From assembly GCA_003279685.1 (NCBI GenBank), contig QCHA01000001.1, positions 372,001 through 436,000 of the forward strand: DNA of 64,000 bases, read 5' to 3'. The stretch's first letter is position 1. Every line of letters starts with the position of its first letter. Under the pieces are notes generated by a model. The model saw nothing but the letters and a program-made list of their open reading frames with translations. It made no database searches and was not told the origin of the DNA. A program made the translations under genes and the position numbers. The stretch comes from Pelagibacteraceae bacterium AG-390-L03. GTDB taxonomy: Bacteria > Pseudomonadota > Alphaproteobacteria > Pelagibacterales > Pelagibacteraceae. Of this stretch, positions 26,358 through 36,128 are shown one piece after another.

Positions 26358-27437
26358 CTAAAATAAAACGCCTCTATCTGCAATTGTAGTAAACATTTTA
26401 TTTATAGGCGGATAGTTGCCAATGAGTTTAACTGACTTACTTAAAAAATTAGTTTTCATTTTTCTCTCTATATTAAAAAATTCATGAATTAGATCTACAC
26501 CATTAGAAAAAATAAAGTTTTTATGTCTTAATTTTTTTTGAAATTCTGAATTGATAGAGCTATCTAATGACAAACCAAGATCCAACTTTTTTTTAATGAT
26601 CTCTGAAAGAATTTTTATATCTCTAATTGTCATATTAAATCCTTGGCCAGCAAGGGGATGAACCTTGTGCAACAAATCTCCGAATGCTAAAATATTATCA
26701 TGATAATAAGATCTTAAATTTAATGATTTTAACTCAAATCTATTAATTTTATCTATATTTCTAATTTTATATTTAAAATTTTTATCTTTTATTAGTTGCT
26801 CTATATTTTCTCCTCTTCGATTATTCGAGTTATGAACTGAGTATACAATAGAAGTTTCTTTATTTGAAATTGGTAAAAAAGCTAAAGGTCCTTTTTTTGT
26901 AAAAATTTGAGAAGCTGTATCATTTTCAATTTGATCATGTGTAATAATAGTTGTATATGCATTACTGTTATATTTTTTAGTTATCTTTTTACTAAAATAT
27001 CGAGTTGTAATAAAATTAGATGGATCACAATTTACTATAAGTTCATATTTATTCAAAAAATGAAAGTTTTTTACATTTGAAAATCTTGATCTAAAAAATT
27101 TATTTTTTGATAAATCTTTCTCAAGTAATTTATATAATTCAAAATTTTTAAGAATTGAAAAAAGTTGGTCGTTATTAGTTTTGAAATCAATTATTTTTTC
27201 TCTATTTAAATTTTCTGAAAATATTTCTATTCTTTTTAATTTCCAAATAAGTTTTTCAATATTAATTATATTACTATTAAAAAAATCAATATTATTCTTT
27301 GAAATTCCAATTGTTCTAAGATCAGTAATTTTTAAATTTTTTTTGTTAAAAAATACATCAACATCAATTTCATAATTAACAAGCGCCTTAGCCAATGTCA
27401 GGGCTGTCAAACCACTACCAAGTATACAAACTGTCAT
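26358..27437 (-). CDS. UbiH/Coq6-type FAD monooxygenase
   Basis: About 359 aa from the ATG at 27437 (MTVCILGSGLTALTLAKAL), which puts the dinucleotide loop at the N-terminus; an ATG at 27476 would add 13 hydrophobic residues with no obvious role. The flavin second motif is LAFGDLLHKVHPLAGQGFNMTIRD near residue 270, typical of ubiquinone-ring hydroxylases. It lacks the usual GDAAH, having GDLLH. It probably hydroxylates a ubiquinone precursor. The 62-bp gap to ftsK holds divergent promoters. Confidence 0.8.
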   Translation of the reverse strand: MTVCILGSGLTALTLAKALVNYEIDVDVFFNKKNLKITDLRTIGISKNNIDFFNSNIINIEKLIWKLKRIEIFSENLNREKIIDFKTNNDQLFSILKNFELYKLLEKDLSKNKFFRSRFSNVKNFHFLNKYELIVNCDPSNFITTRYFSKKITKKYNSNAYTTIITHDQIENDTASQIFTKKGPLAFLPISNKETSIVYSVHNSNNRRGENIEQLIKDKNFKYKIRNIDKINRFELKSLNLRSYYHDNILAFGDLLHKVHPLAGQGFNMTIRDIKILSEIIKKKLDLGLSLDSSINSEFQKKLRHKNFIFSNGVDLIHEFFNIERKMKTNFLSKSVKLIGNYPPINKMFTTIADRGVLF

Positions 27438-27499
27438 AATATTTTTAATTTTAACAATAAAAATTAGATGATACAAAGTGATTAAATTGATTCATTTAT

Positions 27500-29584
27500 A
27501 TGAATATTAAAAAAATAGCTAATTCATTGCTTAATTTCGCCATTAAAAGATTGGCAGAAATATTTGGTATTTTAATTTCTCTAACAGGCGCAATGTTATT
27601 TTTGGCACTAATAACTTATTCGCCCAATGATCCAAATTTCATTTTTCCTGAAAATACAAAGATTGAAAACTTAATGGGTTTTCAGGGTAGTTTTGTATCT
27701 GATTTATTTTTTCAATCAGTTGGATTAATATCCTACTTAATTCCTTTTACGCTTTTATTTACAGGTATTAACATTTTAAATACAAAAGATTTTTTTTTAT
27801 TTATTGAAAATAATTTTTTTGTAATTTTATATTTAATATTTGGAACACTTTTTTTTAATCATTATTATTCTGATACATATGCTCTTTACATAAATGGTAA
27901 TAGTGGATTTGTTGGAGATTATCTAGGTCAAACATTTCTTAAATCTATAATATTAATAAATGAGAGTATTTTTTTTTATACTTTAATTTTAATTATTATA
28001 ATTTTATTTTTAATTAGTATTAATTTTAGTCCAAGAAATTTTTTAATATTTATTAAAAAAATTTTAAATTTTTTTAATAAAAATGATAAAAAAAATTATA
28101 CAGATAAAAGTGAAATAATTAGTGAATACATACCACAAGATCAAATAAAAAACCTTATTCAGGAAGATTTGCCTTTTATAAAAAGCGAAAATAAGTCAGA
28201 AACAAAAATTAGATTCAAACTACCAAATCTTGAATTACTAAAAATTCCTACTAAAAAAGAAAGAGAAAATTTTGAAAAAAATGAAACACATGATCCAGAA
28301 TTTTTAGAAAAGATACTGATGGATTTTGGTGTTAGTGGAAATATTAAAAAAGTTAGTCATGGGCCTGTGGTTACTCTTAATGAGTTTGAGCCTGCAGCTG
28401 GAGTAAAAGTTTCTAAAATAATAAATTTATCAGATGATATAACAAGAAATACAAGTTCTGAATCTGCTAGGATAGCAACAATACCAGGAAGTAATACCAT
28501 TGGGATAGAGCTTCCAAACAACATAAGAGAAAATGTTTATTTAAGTGAAATTTTGGCTAACGCTGACTTCAAGAAAAAAGATATTAAATTGCCAATAGCG
28601 CTTGGTAAAAATATTTCTGGTAAACCAGTTGTTGGCGACTTAGCTTCTATGCCTCATCTTCTTATTGCAGGAACCACAGGATCAGGAAAGTCAGTTTGTA
28701 TCAATACAATTATTTTATCTCTTCTTTATCGGCATACACCTGATAAATGTAAATTTATTTTAATTGACCCAAAGATGCTTGAACTATCAACGTATGAGGG
28801 TATTCCACATTTACTTTGTCCAGTAATTACCGAAGCTAAAAAAGCTGCCTCTGTTCTCGGTTGGGTCGTTAAAGAAATGGAAAGCAGATATAGATTAATG
28901 ACAAAAGAAGGTGTTAGAAACATTGATGGATATAATGCTAAGCATAAACTTCCTATGCCTTATATAGTTGTTGTCGTTGACGAAATGTCAGATTTAATGT
29001 TAGTTGCCGGTAAAGAGATTGAAAATTATATTCAAAAATTATCTCAAATGGCTCGAGCTGCTGGAATTCATATAATAATGGCAACTCAAAGACCAAGTGT
29101 AGACGTCATTACTGGCACCATAAAAGCTAATTTTCCAACTAGAATATCTTTTCAAGTTACATCAAAAATTGACAGTAGAACTATTCTTGGAGAACAGGGG
29201 GCTGAACAGTTACTGGGTAAAGGGGATATGCTTTATATGTCATCTGCTAATAGAATAGTAAGAATACATGCACCATTTGTATCAGATAATGAAATTGAAA
29301 AAATTAACAATTCTTTGAGAAATCAAGCTGAACCGGATTATATAGACGAGATATTAAACTTTGCAGATGAAAAGGAGATTGGCGATAGTCAAAGTCAAGG
29401 TGATAAAGACGAATTATATCAACAAGCATTAGAAATAATTAGATCAGAAGGTAAAGCCTCAACTTCATTTTTACAAAGAAAACTTCAAATTGGATATAAT
29501 CGAGCTGCAAGAATTATTGATATGATGGAAGCTGATGGAATTGTCAGTAAAGCAAATCATGTTGGTAAAAGAGATGTTCTTTAA
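27500..29584 (+). CDS. ftsK: DNA translocase FtsK
   Basis: 694 aa with four N-terminal membrane helices (about 22-45, 72-95, 105-130 and 150-172), a short linker (about 200-270) and a motor domain. The latter has Walker A GTTGSGKSVC, Walker B IVVVVDEMSDLML, MATQRPSVDVITGTIKANFPTRISF and a C-terminal winged-helix gamma domain that starts LYQQALEIIRSEGKASTSFLQRKLQIGYNRAARI. It pumps DNA at the septum and activates XerCD recombination. The linker is shorter than in E. coli, as expected for a streamlined genome. Its stop overlaps the lolA start by 1 bp. Confidence 0.96.
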   Translation: MNIKKIANSLLNFAIKRLAEIFGILISLTGAMLFLALITYSPNDPNFIFPENTKIENLMGFQGSFVSDLFFQSVGLISYLIPFTLLFTGINILNTKDFFLFIENNFFVILYLIFGTLFFNHYYSDTYALYINGNSGFVGDYLGQTFLKSIILINESIFFYTLILIIIILFLISINFSPRNFLIFIKKILNFFNKNDKKNYTDKSEIISEYIPQDQIKNLIQEDLPFIKSENKSETKIRFKLPNLELLKIPTKKERENFEKNETHDPEFLEKILMDFGVSGNIKKVSHGPVVTLNEFEPAAGVKVSKIINLSDDITRNTSSESARIATIPGSNTIGIELPNNIRENVYLSEILANADFKKKDIKLPIALGKNISGKPVVGDLASMPHLLIAGTTGSGKSVCINTIILSLLYRHTPDKCKFILIDPKMLELSTYEGIPHLLCPVITEAKKAASVLGWVVKEMESRYRLMTKEGVRNIDGYNAKHKLPMPYIVVVVDEMSDLMLVAGKEIENYIQKLSQMARAAGIHIIMATQRPSVDVITGTIKANFPTRISFQVTSKIDSRTILGEQGAEQLLGKGDMLYMSSANRIVRIHAPFVSDNEIEKINNSLRNQAEPDYIDEILNFADEKEIGDSQSQGDKDELYQQALEIIRSEGKASTSFLQRKLQIGYNRAARIIDMMEADGIVSKANHVGKRDVL

Positions 29585-30129
29585 TGCTTAAATACTATTT
29601 TATTTTTATTTTTTTTATTTTATTTTCTAACACTCAGGCAAGTAATAAAAATAAAATAATAGAAAATTTGCAGAATACAAAAAACTTAAGTTTTAAGTTT
29701 GAACAAAATATCAATGGAAAAGTAGAAAATGGAAATTGTATAATTCAATATCCAAAGAAAATTTATTGTAAATATATTAAAAATAATAAAATCTTAGTTT
29801 CCAATGGTAAATCCTTAGTGATTAAAACTAGAACTAGCTTTTATAGATACCCCTTAAAAAAAACACCACTAAATTTAATATTAGATAAAAATTTTTTAAT
29901 CAAAAAAATAGGCGATTTAAAAGAACAAATATTAGATAAGACTTATATAAATTTTGAAATAGTAGAAAATGATAATGAAATAAATATTTTTTTTGATGAT
30001 CAAACATTTAATTTAATTGGCTGGCAGACTAAAGATGTTTATCAAAATATTAATGTTACTTACCTTTACTCTATTCAGATAAATCAAAAAGTTGATAAAG
30101 ATTTGTTTAAACTACCTAAACAAAACTAA
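29584..30129 (+). CDS. lolA: outer-membrane lipoprotein carrier protein LolA-like
   Basis: 181 aa with an N-terminal export signal (FIFIFFILFSNTQAS), then KIIENLQNTKNLSFKFEQNINGKVENGNCIIQYPKKIYCKY and, later, NLILDKNFLI and FDDQTFNLIGWQTKD. These match the LolA fold that carries lipoproteins across the periplasm to the outer membrane. Its position directly after ftsK (1-bp overlap) is a conserved proteobacterial gene pair and strengthens the call. It overlaps a convergent GNAT gene by 4 bp. Confidence 0.88.
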   Translation: MLKYYFIFIFFILFSNTQASNKNKIIENLQNTKNLSFKFEQNINGKVENGNCIIQYPKKIYCKYIKNNKILVSNGKSLVIKTRTSFYRYPLKKTPLNLILDKNFLIKKIGDLKEQILDKTYINFEIVENDNEINIFFDDQTFNLIGWQTKDVYQNINVTYLYSIQINQKVDKDLFKLPKQN

Positions 30130-30629
30130 ATTCTAATAGTTTCAGTTTTATATATTTTCATTCCTCTAGCTAAATAATTGTTTAAAGCATTTTTGTGATC
30201 TAGAGAGCACGTATGAACCCAAACTCGATTAGTATTTTCTTTGAAAGATTTCTGAATTGCTTTTGATAATAAATATGATCCGAGTTTTTTATTTTGAAAT
30301 TCTTCTAATAGCCCAAAATAAGCAATTTCTACTTCTTTTTTCTCATAATGAGATATCAATTCAAAGAAGCCAGCAAAATCATCTTTAAATTTTAACACAT
30401 ATGTTTTAACTTTTTCATTAGAAACATAATCTATCCATTGAGTTTCGGTCCAAACTAATCGATCAATCCATTTATGTTTTTTTCCAATATTTTTATAAAA
30501 AAATTTATTTAATTGAAAATTAATTGGATTTAACAAATTTAAAGAATAATCCTTGGTAGGTTCAATAACTTCATTCAGATCTTGAATAGAATTGATTTCT
30601 AAATAATTTCTTTGGACTTCTTCTGTCAC
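30126..30629 (-). CDS. GNAT-family N-acetyltransferase
   Basis: A 167-aa GNAT protein. The acetyl-CoA-binding strand and loop are IAYFGLLEEFQNKKLGSYLLSKAIQ (residues about 102-126), followed by NRVWVHTCSLDHKNALNNYLARGMKIYKTE, the usual end of the fold. Substrate unknown. Its start overlaps the upstream HIT-protein stop by 4 bp, so it is the last gene of the his operon transcript. Confidence 0.85.
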   Translation of the reverse strand: MTEEVQRNYLEINSIQDLNEVIEPTKDYSLNLLNPINFQLNKFFYKNIGKKHKWIDRLVWTETQWIDYVSNEKVKTYVLKFKDDFAGFFELISHYEKKEVEIAYFGLLEEFQNKKLGSYLLSKAIQKSFKENTNRVWVHTCSLDHKNALNNYLARGMKIYKTETIRI

Positions 30630-30991
30630 TCAACCATTTTTCCAACTTTTTCACCTCCAAATAAATGAAAGTGTAAGTGTGGAACCTCTTGACCACCATC
30701 ATCACCTATATTGGCTAGTGCTCTATAGCCTCTGCCTACTTCTGTTGAAATACCTAGCTTTTTGGCTACTATATTTATACCTCTAATCAACCCAACTATT
30801 TCTTCTTTAGACGCATTTGAACTAAATTCATCCAGATCAACATATTTTCCTTTTGGAATGATTAAAGCATGAATTTTTTTCTGAGGATTAATATCATGAA
30901 AAGATAAAACAAAATCATCTTCATAAATTTTGTTACAAGGTATCTCTCCTCTTAAAATTTTTGCAAATATATTACTATCGTCATAACTCAT
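30626..30991 (-). CDS. HIT-family purine nucleoside phosphoramidase (HinT-like)
   Basis: The 121-aa protein has DSNIFAKILRGEIPCNKIYED at the start and the histidine triad in EVPHLHFHLFGGEKVGKMV at the end, the diagnostic pattern of the HINT branch. These hydrolyse nucleoside phosphoramidates such as AMP-lysine adducts. Located in the his operon directly after hisE with a 4-bp overlap; this neighbour arrangement is common in alphaproteobacteria. Confidence 0.93.
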   Translation of the reverse strand: MSYDDSNIFAKILRGEIPCNKIYEDDFVLSFHDINPQKKIHALIIPKGKYVDLDEFSSNASKEEIVGLIRGINIVAKKLGISTEVGRGYRALANIGDDGGQEVPHLHFHLFGGEKVGKMVE

Positions 30992-31260
30992 TTTTTTCTT
31001 TTTTCTAATTCCTGCATCACTTCTTCAATTTTAACATCATTGGCTTCTAGGTACATTAACAAGTGATAAAATACATCTGCTGCTTCATGTATTTTATTTG
31101 TATCTTCCTCTATAGCTTCAATTAATTCATCAATTTCTTCTAATACCTTAGCTTTACTTAACACTTTATCTGTAAGTAGCTTATTTGTGTAAGATCCTTC
31201 TACAGGTACTGATTTTCTTTCTCTAGCGAGCTTTATTAAATTTTCTAATGTATTAAGCAT
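30988..31260 (-). CDS. hisE: phosphoribosyl-ATP pyrophosphatase
   Basis: A 90-aa stand-alone HisE (second step of histidine synthesis, PR-ATP to PR-AMP). Conserved: SYTNKLL, KVLEEIDELIEAIEED and HEAADVFYHLLMYLEANDVKIEEV with the metal-binding Glu and Asp residues. It is not fused to HisI; hisI is not in this window. One bp downstream of hisF. Confidence 0.93.
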   Translation of the reverse strand: MLNTLENLIKLARERKSVPVEGSYTNKLLTDKVLSKAKVLEEIDELIEAIEEDTNKIHEAADVFYHLLMYLEANDVKIEEVMQELEKRKK

Positions 31261-31261
31261 A

Positions 31262-32017
31262 TTAAATTCTAACAGGAATCCCTTTTAAATCCAAATATTC
31301 CTTAGCCTCTTTTACTGAATATTTTCCATAGTGAAATATTGATGCAGCTAAAACAGCGCTTGCATTTCCTAATTTAATTCCATCAACTAAATGATCTAAA
31401 TTCCCTACTCCACCAGAAGCAATTACAGGAATATTTACTTTGGAAGATATCTTTGACATTAATTCAATATCGTAACCAACTTGAGTGCCATCTCTATCCA
31501 TTGAAGTTACTAGTAGCTCTCCAGCACCGCTATTTTCCATTTTTTCTGCAAATTCTATCGCATCAATCCCTGTATTATTTCTTCCACCATGAGTAAAAAT
31601 TTCCCAATTATTAGAATTTTTTTTTGCGTCTATTGCAACAACAATACATTGTGAACCAAATTTTTTAGAACTTTCTGCTACTACTTCAGAGTTTTGAACT
31701 GCTGCTGTATTAATTGACACCTTATCTGCTCCACAGTTTAGCAGTTTATTAATATCATCAACACTTCTTACTCCTCCTCCAACAGTTAAGGGAACAAAAC
31801 ATTTTTTAGAAGTTTTCTCTACTACATCATAGATTGTGTTTCTATTTTCATTTGATGCGGTAATATCTAAAAAACAAATTTCATCTGCCCCACCATCTGA
31901 ATAAATTTTAGCCTGCTCTACTGGATCTCCAGCATCTTTGAGATCAACAAAATTGATCCCTTTTACAACACGCCCATTTTTAACATCTAAGCAAGGTATA
32001 ATTCTATTCTTAAGCAT
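31262..32017 (-). CDS. hisF: imidazole glycerol phosphate synthase, cyclase subunit
   Basis: A 251-aa TIM barrel with [19 protein letters not shown] (catalytic Asp11 position), [36 protein letters not shown] (second Asp) and [16 protein letters not shown]. With HisH it makes IGP and AICAR; AICAR re-enters purine synthesis through purH. Its start overlaps the hisA stop by 8 bp. Confidence 0.97.
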   Translation of the reverse strand: MLKNRIIPCLDVKNGRVVKGINFVDLKDAGDPVEQAKIYSDGGADEICFLDITASNENRNTIYDVVEKTSKKCFVPLTVGGGVRSVDDINKLLNCGADKVSINTAAVQNSEVVAESSKKFGSQCIVVAIDAKKNSNNWEIFTHGGRNNTGIDAIEFAEKMENSGAGELLVTSMDRDGTQVGYDIELMSKISSKVNIPVIASGGVGNLDHLVDGIKLGNASAVLAASIFHYGKYSVKEAKEYLDLKGIPVRI

Positions 32018-32735
32018 CTAATTCCTTAACTAGTTCTTCTAGCTTAATATCACCATCATAAATTGCTTTTCCAACTATAATGCCTTCAATATTATTGTTG
32101 TTTAATTCCTTGGCTTTTTTAATGTCTTCAATTGAAGAAACTCCGCCCGATATAATTACAGGACAATTTGACTTGTCAGCAACCTTAGATGTCTCATCAA
32201 AATTAGGACTTTGCTTCATTCCATCTCTATTAATATCAGTATAAATCAATCTACTTGCACCAAAATCATTCACTTCTTTCAAATAATCTAATGTTAATTG
32301 GTTTGAATTTTCTTTCCAACCAGACACTGATAAATATCCATCTTTGGCGTCTAAACCTAATGCAATTTTATTTGGAAATTTTTTACAAGCATCTTTTAAA
32401 AAAAATTTATCTTTTATAGCAGCGCTTCCTAAAATAACTTTTTCTACACCAACATCAGTATATTTCTGAATACTATCAATGTTTCTAATACCACCACCTA
32501 CCTCAATTTTTAAATCAAATTTATTTACTATTTCTTGAATAATATTCAGATTAACTGTTTGACCTGTTAAGGCTCCGTCTAAATCAACTATGTGTAAATT
32601 TTTAAAACCATGATCTTTGTATTTGCCAGCTTGATCAACTGGTGATATTTCATATTCAGTTTTGTTATCAAAATCTCCTTTGACTAGCCTCACACACTTT
32701 TTATCTTTAATATCTATTGCTGGAAATATTTTCAT
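32010..32735 (-). CDS. hisA: ProFAR isomerase
   Basis: A 241-aa TIM-barrel paralogue of HisF that opens the ProFAR ring. Motifs: [62 protein letters not shown] and [14 protein letters not shown]. Length is normal. One bp after the small unknown gene in the his operon, overlapping hisF by 8 bp. Confidence 0.97.
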   Translation of the reverse strand: MKIFPAIDIKDKKCVRLVKGDFDNKTEYEISPVDQAGKYKDHGFKNLHIVDLDGALTGQTVNLNIIQEIVNKFDLKIEVGGGIRNIDSIQKYTDVGVEKVILGSAAIKDKFFLKDACKKFPNKIALGLDAKDGYLSVSGWKENSNQLTLDYLKEVNDFGASRLIYTDINRDGMKQSPNFDETSKVADKSNCPVIISGGVSSIEDIKKAKELNNNNIEGIIVGKAIYDGDIKLEELVKELDA

Positions 32736-32736
32736 T

Positions 32737-32925
32737 TTAATATTCTTTATAAATTTCTTCTCTTTCTATCTTTTTCATTCTTTTAGTTCTTTCAATAAAA
32801 TCATTTCTTAAATCCCTCGACTTAAAAATATAAAAACAAACAGTATCTTTACTATGATAAATTGCTTTTAACTCATCATCTATTTTATTAAGTTCATCTG
32901 GAATATCAGTCTTTATACAAATCAT
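32737..32925 (-). CDS. small unknown protein inside the his operon (62 aa)
   Basis: A 62-aa soluble protein between hisH and hisA (gaps of 1 bp on each side), so it must be cotranscribed with the histidine genes. It is charged and probably alpha-beta: an N-terminal ICIKTDIPDELNKIDDEL, a strand-like VCFYIFKS and a basic helix ERTKRMKKIEREEIYKEY. No family recognised. Its tight fit and clear reading frame argue for a real gene. Confidence 0.65.
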   Translation of the reverse strand: MICIKTDIPDELNKIDDELKAIYHSKDTVCFYIFKSRDLRNDFIERTKRMKKIEREEIYKEY

Positions 32926-32926
32926 T

Positions 32927-33553
32927 TTATAAATTTATAAAATTTTCAATTATTTGTAGTCCAATTTTATCACTCTTTTCAGGGTGAAATTGAGTTCCAA
33001 AAATATTTTCTTTCTCAACTGAACAAACTATATTTGAAGAATAATCTGTTGTCGCTGAAATTACACTTTTGTCATCGGGAATAAATTCATAACTGTGTAC
33101 AAAATACATGTGTGAATTATTATCAATATCTTTAAAAATTTTACTATCTTTTAGAATATTTATTTCATTCCAACCAATGTGTGGGAGTTTATATTTATTG
33201 TTCTGATTATCGATCTTAGACACTTTTCCAGAAATCCAGCCAAGTCCTTTTGTTTCAGTTTCCTCATAACCAATGTCTGCAAACATTTGCAAGCCAACAC
33301 AAATTCCTAGCAGTGGCTTTTTATCATTAATTGCAAATTCGTTTAAAGTGTCAACTAAGCCACTTATACCACTTAAGGCATCAATACAGCTCTTAAACGA
33401 TCCTTGGCCTGGTAAAACCACTTTGTCACTTGATTTGATCTTGTTAAGATTTGAAGTTACTTCAATGTTTACTTTTTCTTTAACAACTTCCTTGAAAGAA
33501 TTTATGACTGAGCTTATATTGCCAGAATTGTAATCAACGATTGTGACATTCAT
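32927..33553 (-). CDS. hisH: imidazole glycerol phosphate synthase, glutamine amidotransferase subunit
   Basis: A 208-aa class I glutaminase that feeds ammonia to HisF. It begins VTIVDYNSGNISSVINSF, has the oxyanion strand VVLPGQGSF, the nucleophile elbow LLGICVGLQMFADIGYE, and the His-Glu pair in FGTQFHPEKSDKIG. Located 5 bp downstream of hisB. Confidence 0.97.
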   Translation of the reverse strand: MNVTIVDYNSGNISSVINSFKEVVKEKVNIEVTSNLNKIKSSDKVVLPGQGSFKSCIDALSGISGLVDTLNEFAINDKKPLLGICVGLQMFADIGYEETETKGLGWISGKVSKIDNQNNKYKLPHIGWNEINILKDSKIFKDIDNNSHMYFVHSYEFIPDDKSVISATTDYSSNIVCSVEKENIFGTQFHPEKSDKIGLQIIENFINL

Positions 33554-33558
33554 TAAAC

Positions 33559-34149
33559 TTATAGTGAGCCTTTAGTTGATGGAATACTTTTTTTACTTCT
33601 AGGGTCCATCTCTAATGCTTCTCTTAATGATCTTGCTAGAGCTTTATAACAAGACTCAATAATATGGTGACTATTGTCTCCATAAATATTTTCAACATGC
33701 ATTGTAATACCAGCAGATTGAGAAAATGCTTGGAACCATTCTTTAAATAGTTCAGTATCCATCTCCCCAAGCTTCTCGACTTTTAATTTTACTTTCCAAA
33801 TTAAATATGGTCTGTTTGATACATCAATTGCAACTCTAGTTAAAGTTTCATCCATTGGAATAACTCTGTGAGCATATCTTTTAATTCCTACAAATTTTTT
33901 AGCAGCTTTTTTTAATGCTTCACCAATCGCAATTCCTGTGTCTTCAGTAGTATGATGAAGATCAATATGAGTATCTCCTTTTGCTTTAACTTTTAAATCT
34001 ATAAGAGAGTGCTTTGATAATTGTTCGAGCATATGATCTAAAAAACCAATTCCAGTATCTATTTGATATTTACCTTTTCCATCAATATTAACCTCAACAC
34101 TGATGCTGGTTTCTTTAGTTTTTCTGGATACTTTTCCTTTTCTAGACAT
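33559..34149 (-). CDS. hisB: imidazoleglycerol-phosphate dehydratase
   Basis: A 196-aa monofunctional HisB with the two manganese-binding histidine motifs: HLDHMLEQL-type stretch ([14 protein letters not shown]), [15 protein letters not shown], and [21 protein letters not shown]. It dehydrates IGP to imidazole-acetol phosphate. First gene of the his series hisB-hisH-x-hisA-hisF-hisE-hinT-GNAT. Divergent from hslV across 88 bp. Confidence 0.96.
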   Translation of the reverse strand: MSRKGKVSRKTKETSISVEVNIDGKGKYQIDTGIGFLDHMLEQLSKHSLIDLKVKAKGDTHIDLHHTTEDTGIAIGEALKKAAKKFVGIKRYAHRVIPMDETLTRVAIDVSNRPYLIWKVKLKVEKLGEMDTELFKEWFQAFSQSAGITMHVENIYGDNSHHIIESCYKALARSLREALEMDPRSKKSIPSTKGSL

Positions 34150-34202
34150 ATATTTTAGAGGTATACATACATAATCATTCTATATCAATATTAGTATAAA
34201 CA

Positions 34203-34231
34203 CTTGAAGTATCAAAAATAGTTACCATTTA
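34203..34231 (+). promoter_or_regulatory. candidate sigma-32 heat-shock promoter for hslVU
   Basis: CTTGAAG at 34203-34209 matches the sigma-32 -35 consensus (CTTGAAA), and TACCATTTA at 34223-34231 resembles the -10 (CCCCATNTA), separated by 13 bp. A start site about 7 bp downstream falls at or next to the hslV ATG (34238), and no Shine-Dalgarno sequence precedes that ATG, so the message may be leaderless. HslVU is a classic heat-shock operon, which supports the reading. Confidence 0.6.
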
Positions 34232-34237
34232 TCAGTT

Positions 34238-34753
34238 ATGACAACGATTGTACTAGTTAGAAAAAATAATGAAGTAGTAGTAGCTGGTGATGGACAGGTA
34301 AGTATGGGAAATACTGTGGTTAAAAGCACTGCTTCAAAAATCAGAAAAATTGAAAAAAGAGATGTAGTAGCAGGATTTGCTGGATCAACTGCAGATGCGC
34401 TTACCCTGTTTGAGAGATTAGAAGCTAAAATAGAAAAACATGCAGGTAACTTATCAAGAGCTGCTGTTGAATTAGCCAAAGACTGGAGAACTGATAAATA
34501 TTTAAGACGATTAGAAGCACTTATGGCTATTGGAGACAAAGATAACAGTTACATTATATCTGGAACAGGAGATGTTTTAGAGCCTGAAGGAGATGTGATT
34601 GGTATAGGTTCGGGTGGTAATTATGCACTAGCTGCTGGAAAAGTTTTGATGGAAACAGATAAAAGTGCAGAAGAAATCGCAAAAAAAGCTATCAAGGTTG
34701 CTTCAGAAATTTGTGTTTTTACAAATGATAATATTAAAGTTTTAAAAATTTAA
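34238..34753 (+). CDS. hslV: ATP-dependent protease HslVU, peptidase subunit
   Basis: A 171-aa proteasome-like subunit. After the initiator Met the protein starts [28 protein letters not shown]; the first Thr is the N-terminal nucleophile and Lys/Asp partners follow in the usual spacing. [23 protein letters not shown] is diagnostic. HslV forms a double hexamer capped by HslU. Its stop overlaps the hslU ATG by 1 bp. Likely sigma-32 controlled. Confidence 0.97.
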   Translation: MTTIVLVRKNNEVVVAGDGQVSMGNTVVKSTASKIRKIEKRDVVAGFAGSTADALTLFERLEAKIEKHAGNLSRAAVELAKDWRTDKYLRRLEALMAIGDKDNSYIISGTGDVLEPEGDVIGIGSGGNYALAAGKVLMETDKSAEEIAKKAIKVASEICVFTNDNIKVLKI

Positions 34754-36126
34754 TGGAAAATTCAAACGTAACTCCTTTAGTTCCTAAAGATAAAAACGCT
34801 AAAGAAGAGAGTTCTTTGGTAAGTTCTCTTTCTCCCAGAGAAATAGTTTCTGAACTAGATAGATTTGTGGTTGGCCAGACTAAAGCAAAAAAAGCAGTTG
34901 CAGTGGCATTGAGAAACAGATGGAGAAGACAGGCGTTGAAAGGTGAAATGAAAAATGAAGTTTTACCAAAAAATATTTTGATGATTGGTCCAACTGGAGT
35001 AGGTAAAACTGAAATTTCCAGAAGACTATCAAAATTAGCAGAAGCACCATTTGTTAAGGTTGAAGCAACGAGATTTACGGAAGTAGGATATGTTGGAAGA
35101 GATGTTGAACAAATAGTGAGAGATTTAATTGAGATAGCTATTGGGATGGAAAAAGTAAAAATGAGAAAAGAAGTCCATGCCCAAGCTCAAAAAGCTGCTG
35201 AGGAAAAAGTTTTGGATGCTTTAGTTGGTAACAAAGCAAGCCTTGCAACAAGAGAAAGTTTTAGAAAAAGATTAAAAAATGGTGATCTTGATGATAATGA
35301 AATAGAAATCGCTGTAAGCGACAGTGGATCGAGTAATACTTCTTTTGAAATACCTGGAATGCCTGGAGCAAATGTTGGCATGATTAATATTGGTGAAATG
35401 ATAGGTAAATCAATGGGAAATAAAGAAAAAAAGAAGAAAATGACTGTTAAAGAGTCACACGAAATTTTAATTAATGATGAGTCAGATAAATTAATTGAGC
35501 AAGATAAAATTGTTAAAGCAGCAAAATTATCAACTGAAAATAATGGAATAGTATTTTTAGATGAAATAGATAAAATTTCTGCAAGAACTGATAGAGTTGG
35601 TGGAGACGTTTCTCGTGAAGGTGTTCAGAGAGACTTGCTACCATTAATTGAAGGAACTACAGTAAACACAAAACACGGTCCAATTAAAACTGACCATATT
35701 TTATTTATTGCATCAGGAGCATTTCAACTTGCAAAACCATCTGATCTTCTTCCAGAGCTTCAAGGACGGCTACCTATAAGAGTTGAACTAGAAGCATTGA
35801 CTAGTGATGATTTTAAACGAATTCTAAAAGAACCAGATTTTAGTTTAATCAAACAATATGTAGCTTTATTAAAAACTGAAAATGTTGAGCTTGAATTTTC
35901 AGATGATGGGATAGATACGATTGCAAATATTGCTTCAGAAGTAAATGCAACAGTTGAAAATATTGGTGCGAGAAGATTGCATACAATAATTGAAAAAATT
36001 TTAGACGATATCAGCTTTACAGCTACTGACCGTTCTGGTGAAAAAATTATTATAGATAAAGAATATATTAATAGTAATTTAGATAACTTGGTAAAAGATA
36101 CCGATCTTTCTAAATTTATCCTTTAA
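34753..36126 (+). CDS. hslU: ATP-dependent protease HslVU, unfoldase subunit
   Basis: A 457-aa AAA+ ATPase: [33 protein letters not shown], Walker [35 protein letters not shown], Walker [12 protein letters not shown] and sensor/C-terminal [20 protein letters not shown]. It unfolds substrates for HslV. The intermediate domain (about residues 120-240) is within the normal size range. Convergent with a sulfotransferase gene, 2-bp gap. Confidence 0.97.
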   Translation: MENSNVTPLVPKDKNAKEESSLVSSLSPREIVSELDRFVVGQTKAKKAVAVALRNRWRRQALKGEMKNEVLPKNILMIGPTGVGKTEISRRLSKLAEAPFVKVEATRFTEVGYVGRDVEQIVRDLIEIAIGMEKVKMRKEVHAQAQKAAEEKVLDALVGNKASLATRESFRKRLKNGDLDDNEIEIAVSDSGSSNTSFEIPGMPGANVGMINIGEMIGKSMGNKEKKKKMTVKESHEILINDESDKLIEQDKIVKAAKLSTENNGIVFLDEIDKISARTDRVGGDVSREGVQRDLLPLIEGTTVNTKHGPIKTDHILFIASGAFQLAKPSDLLPELQGRLPIRVELEALTSDDFKRILKEPDFSLIKQYVALLKTENVELEFSDDGIDTIANIASEVNATVENIGARRLHTIIEKILDDISFTATDRSGEKIIIDKEYINSNLDNLVKDTDLSKFIL

Positions 36127-36128
36127 AA

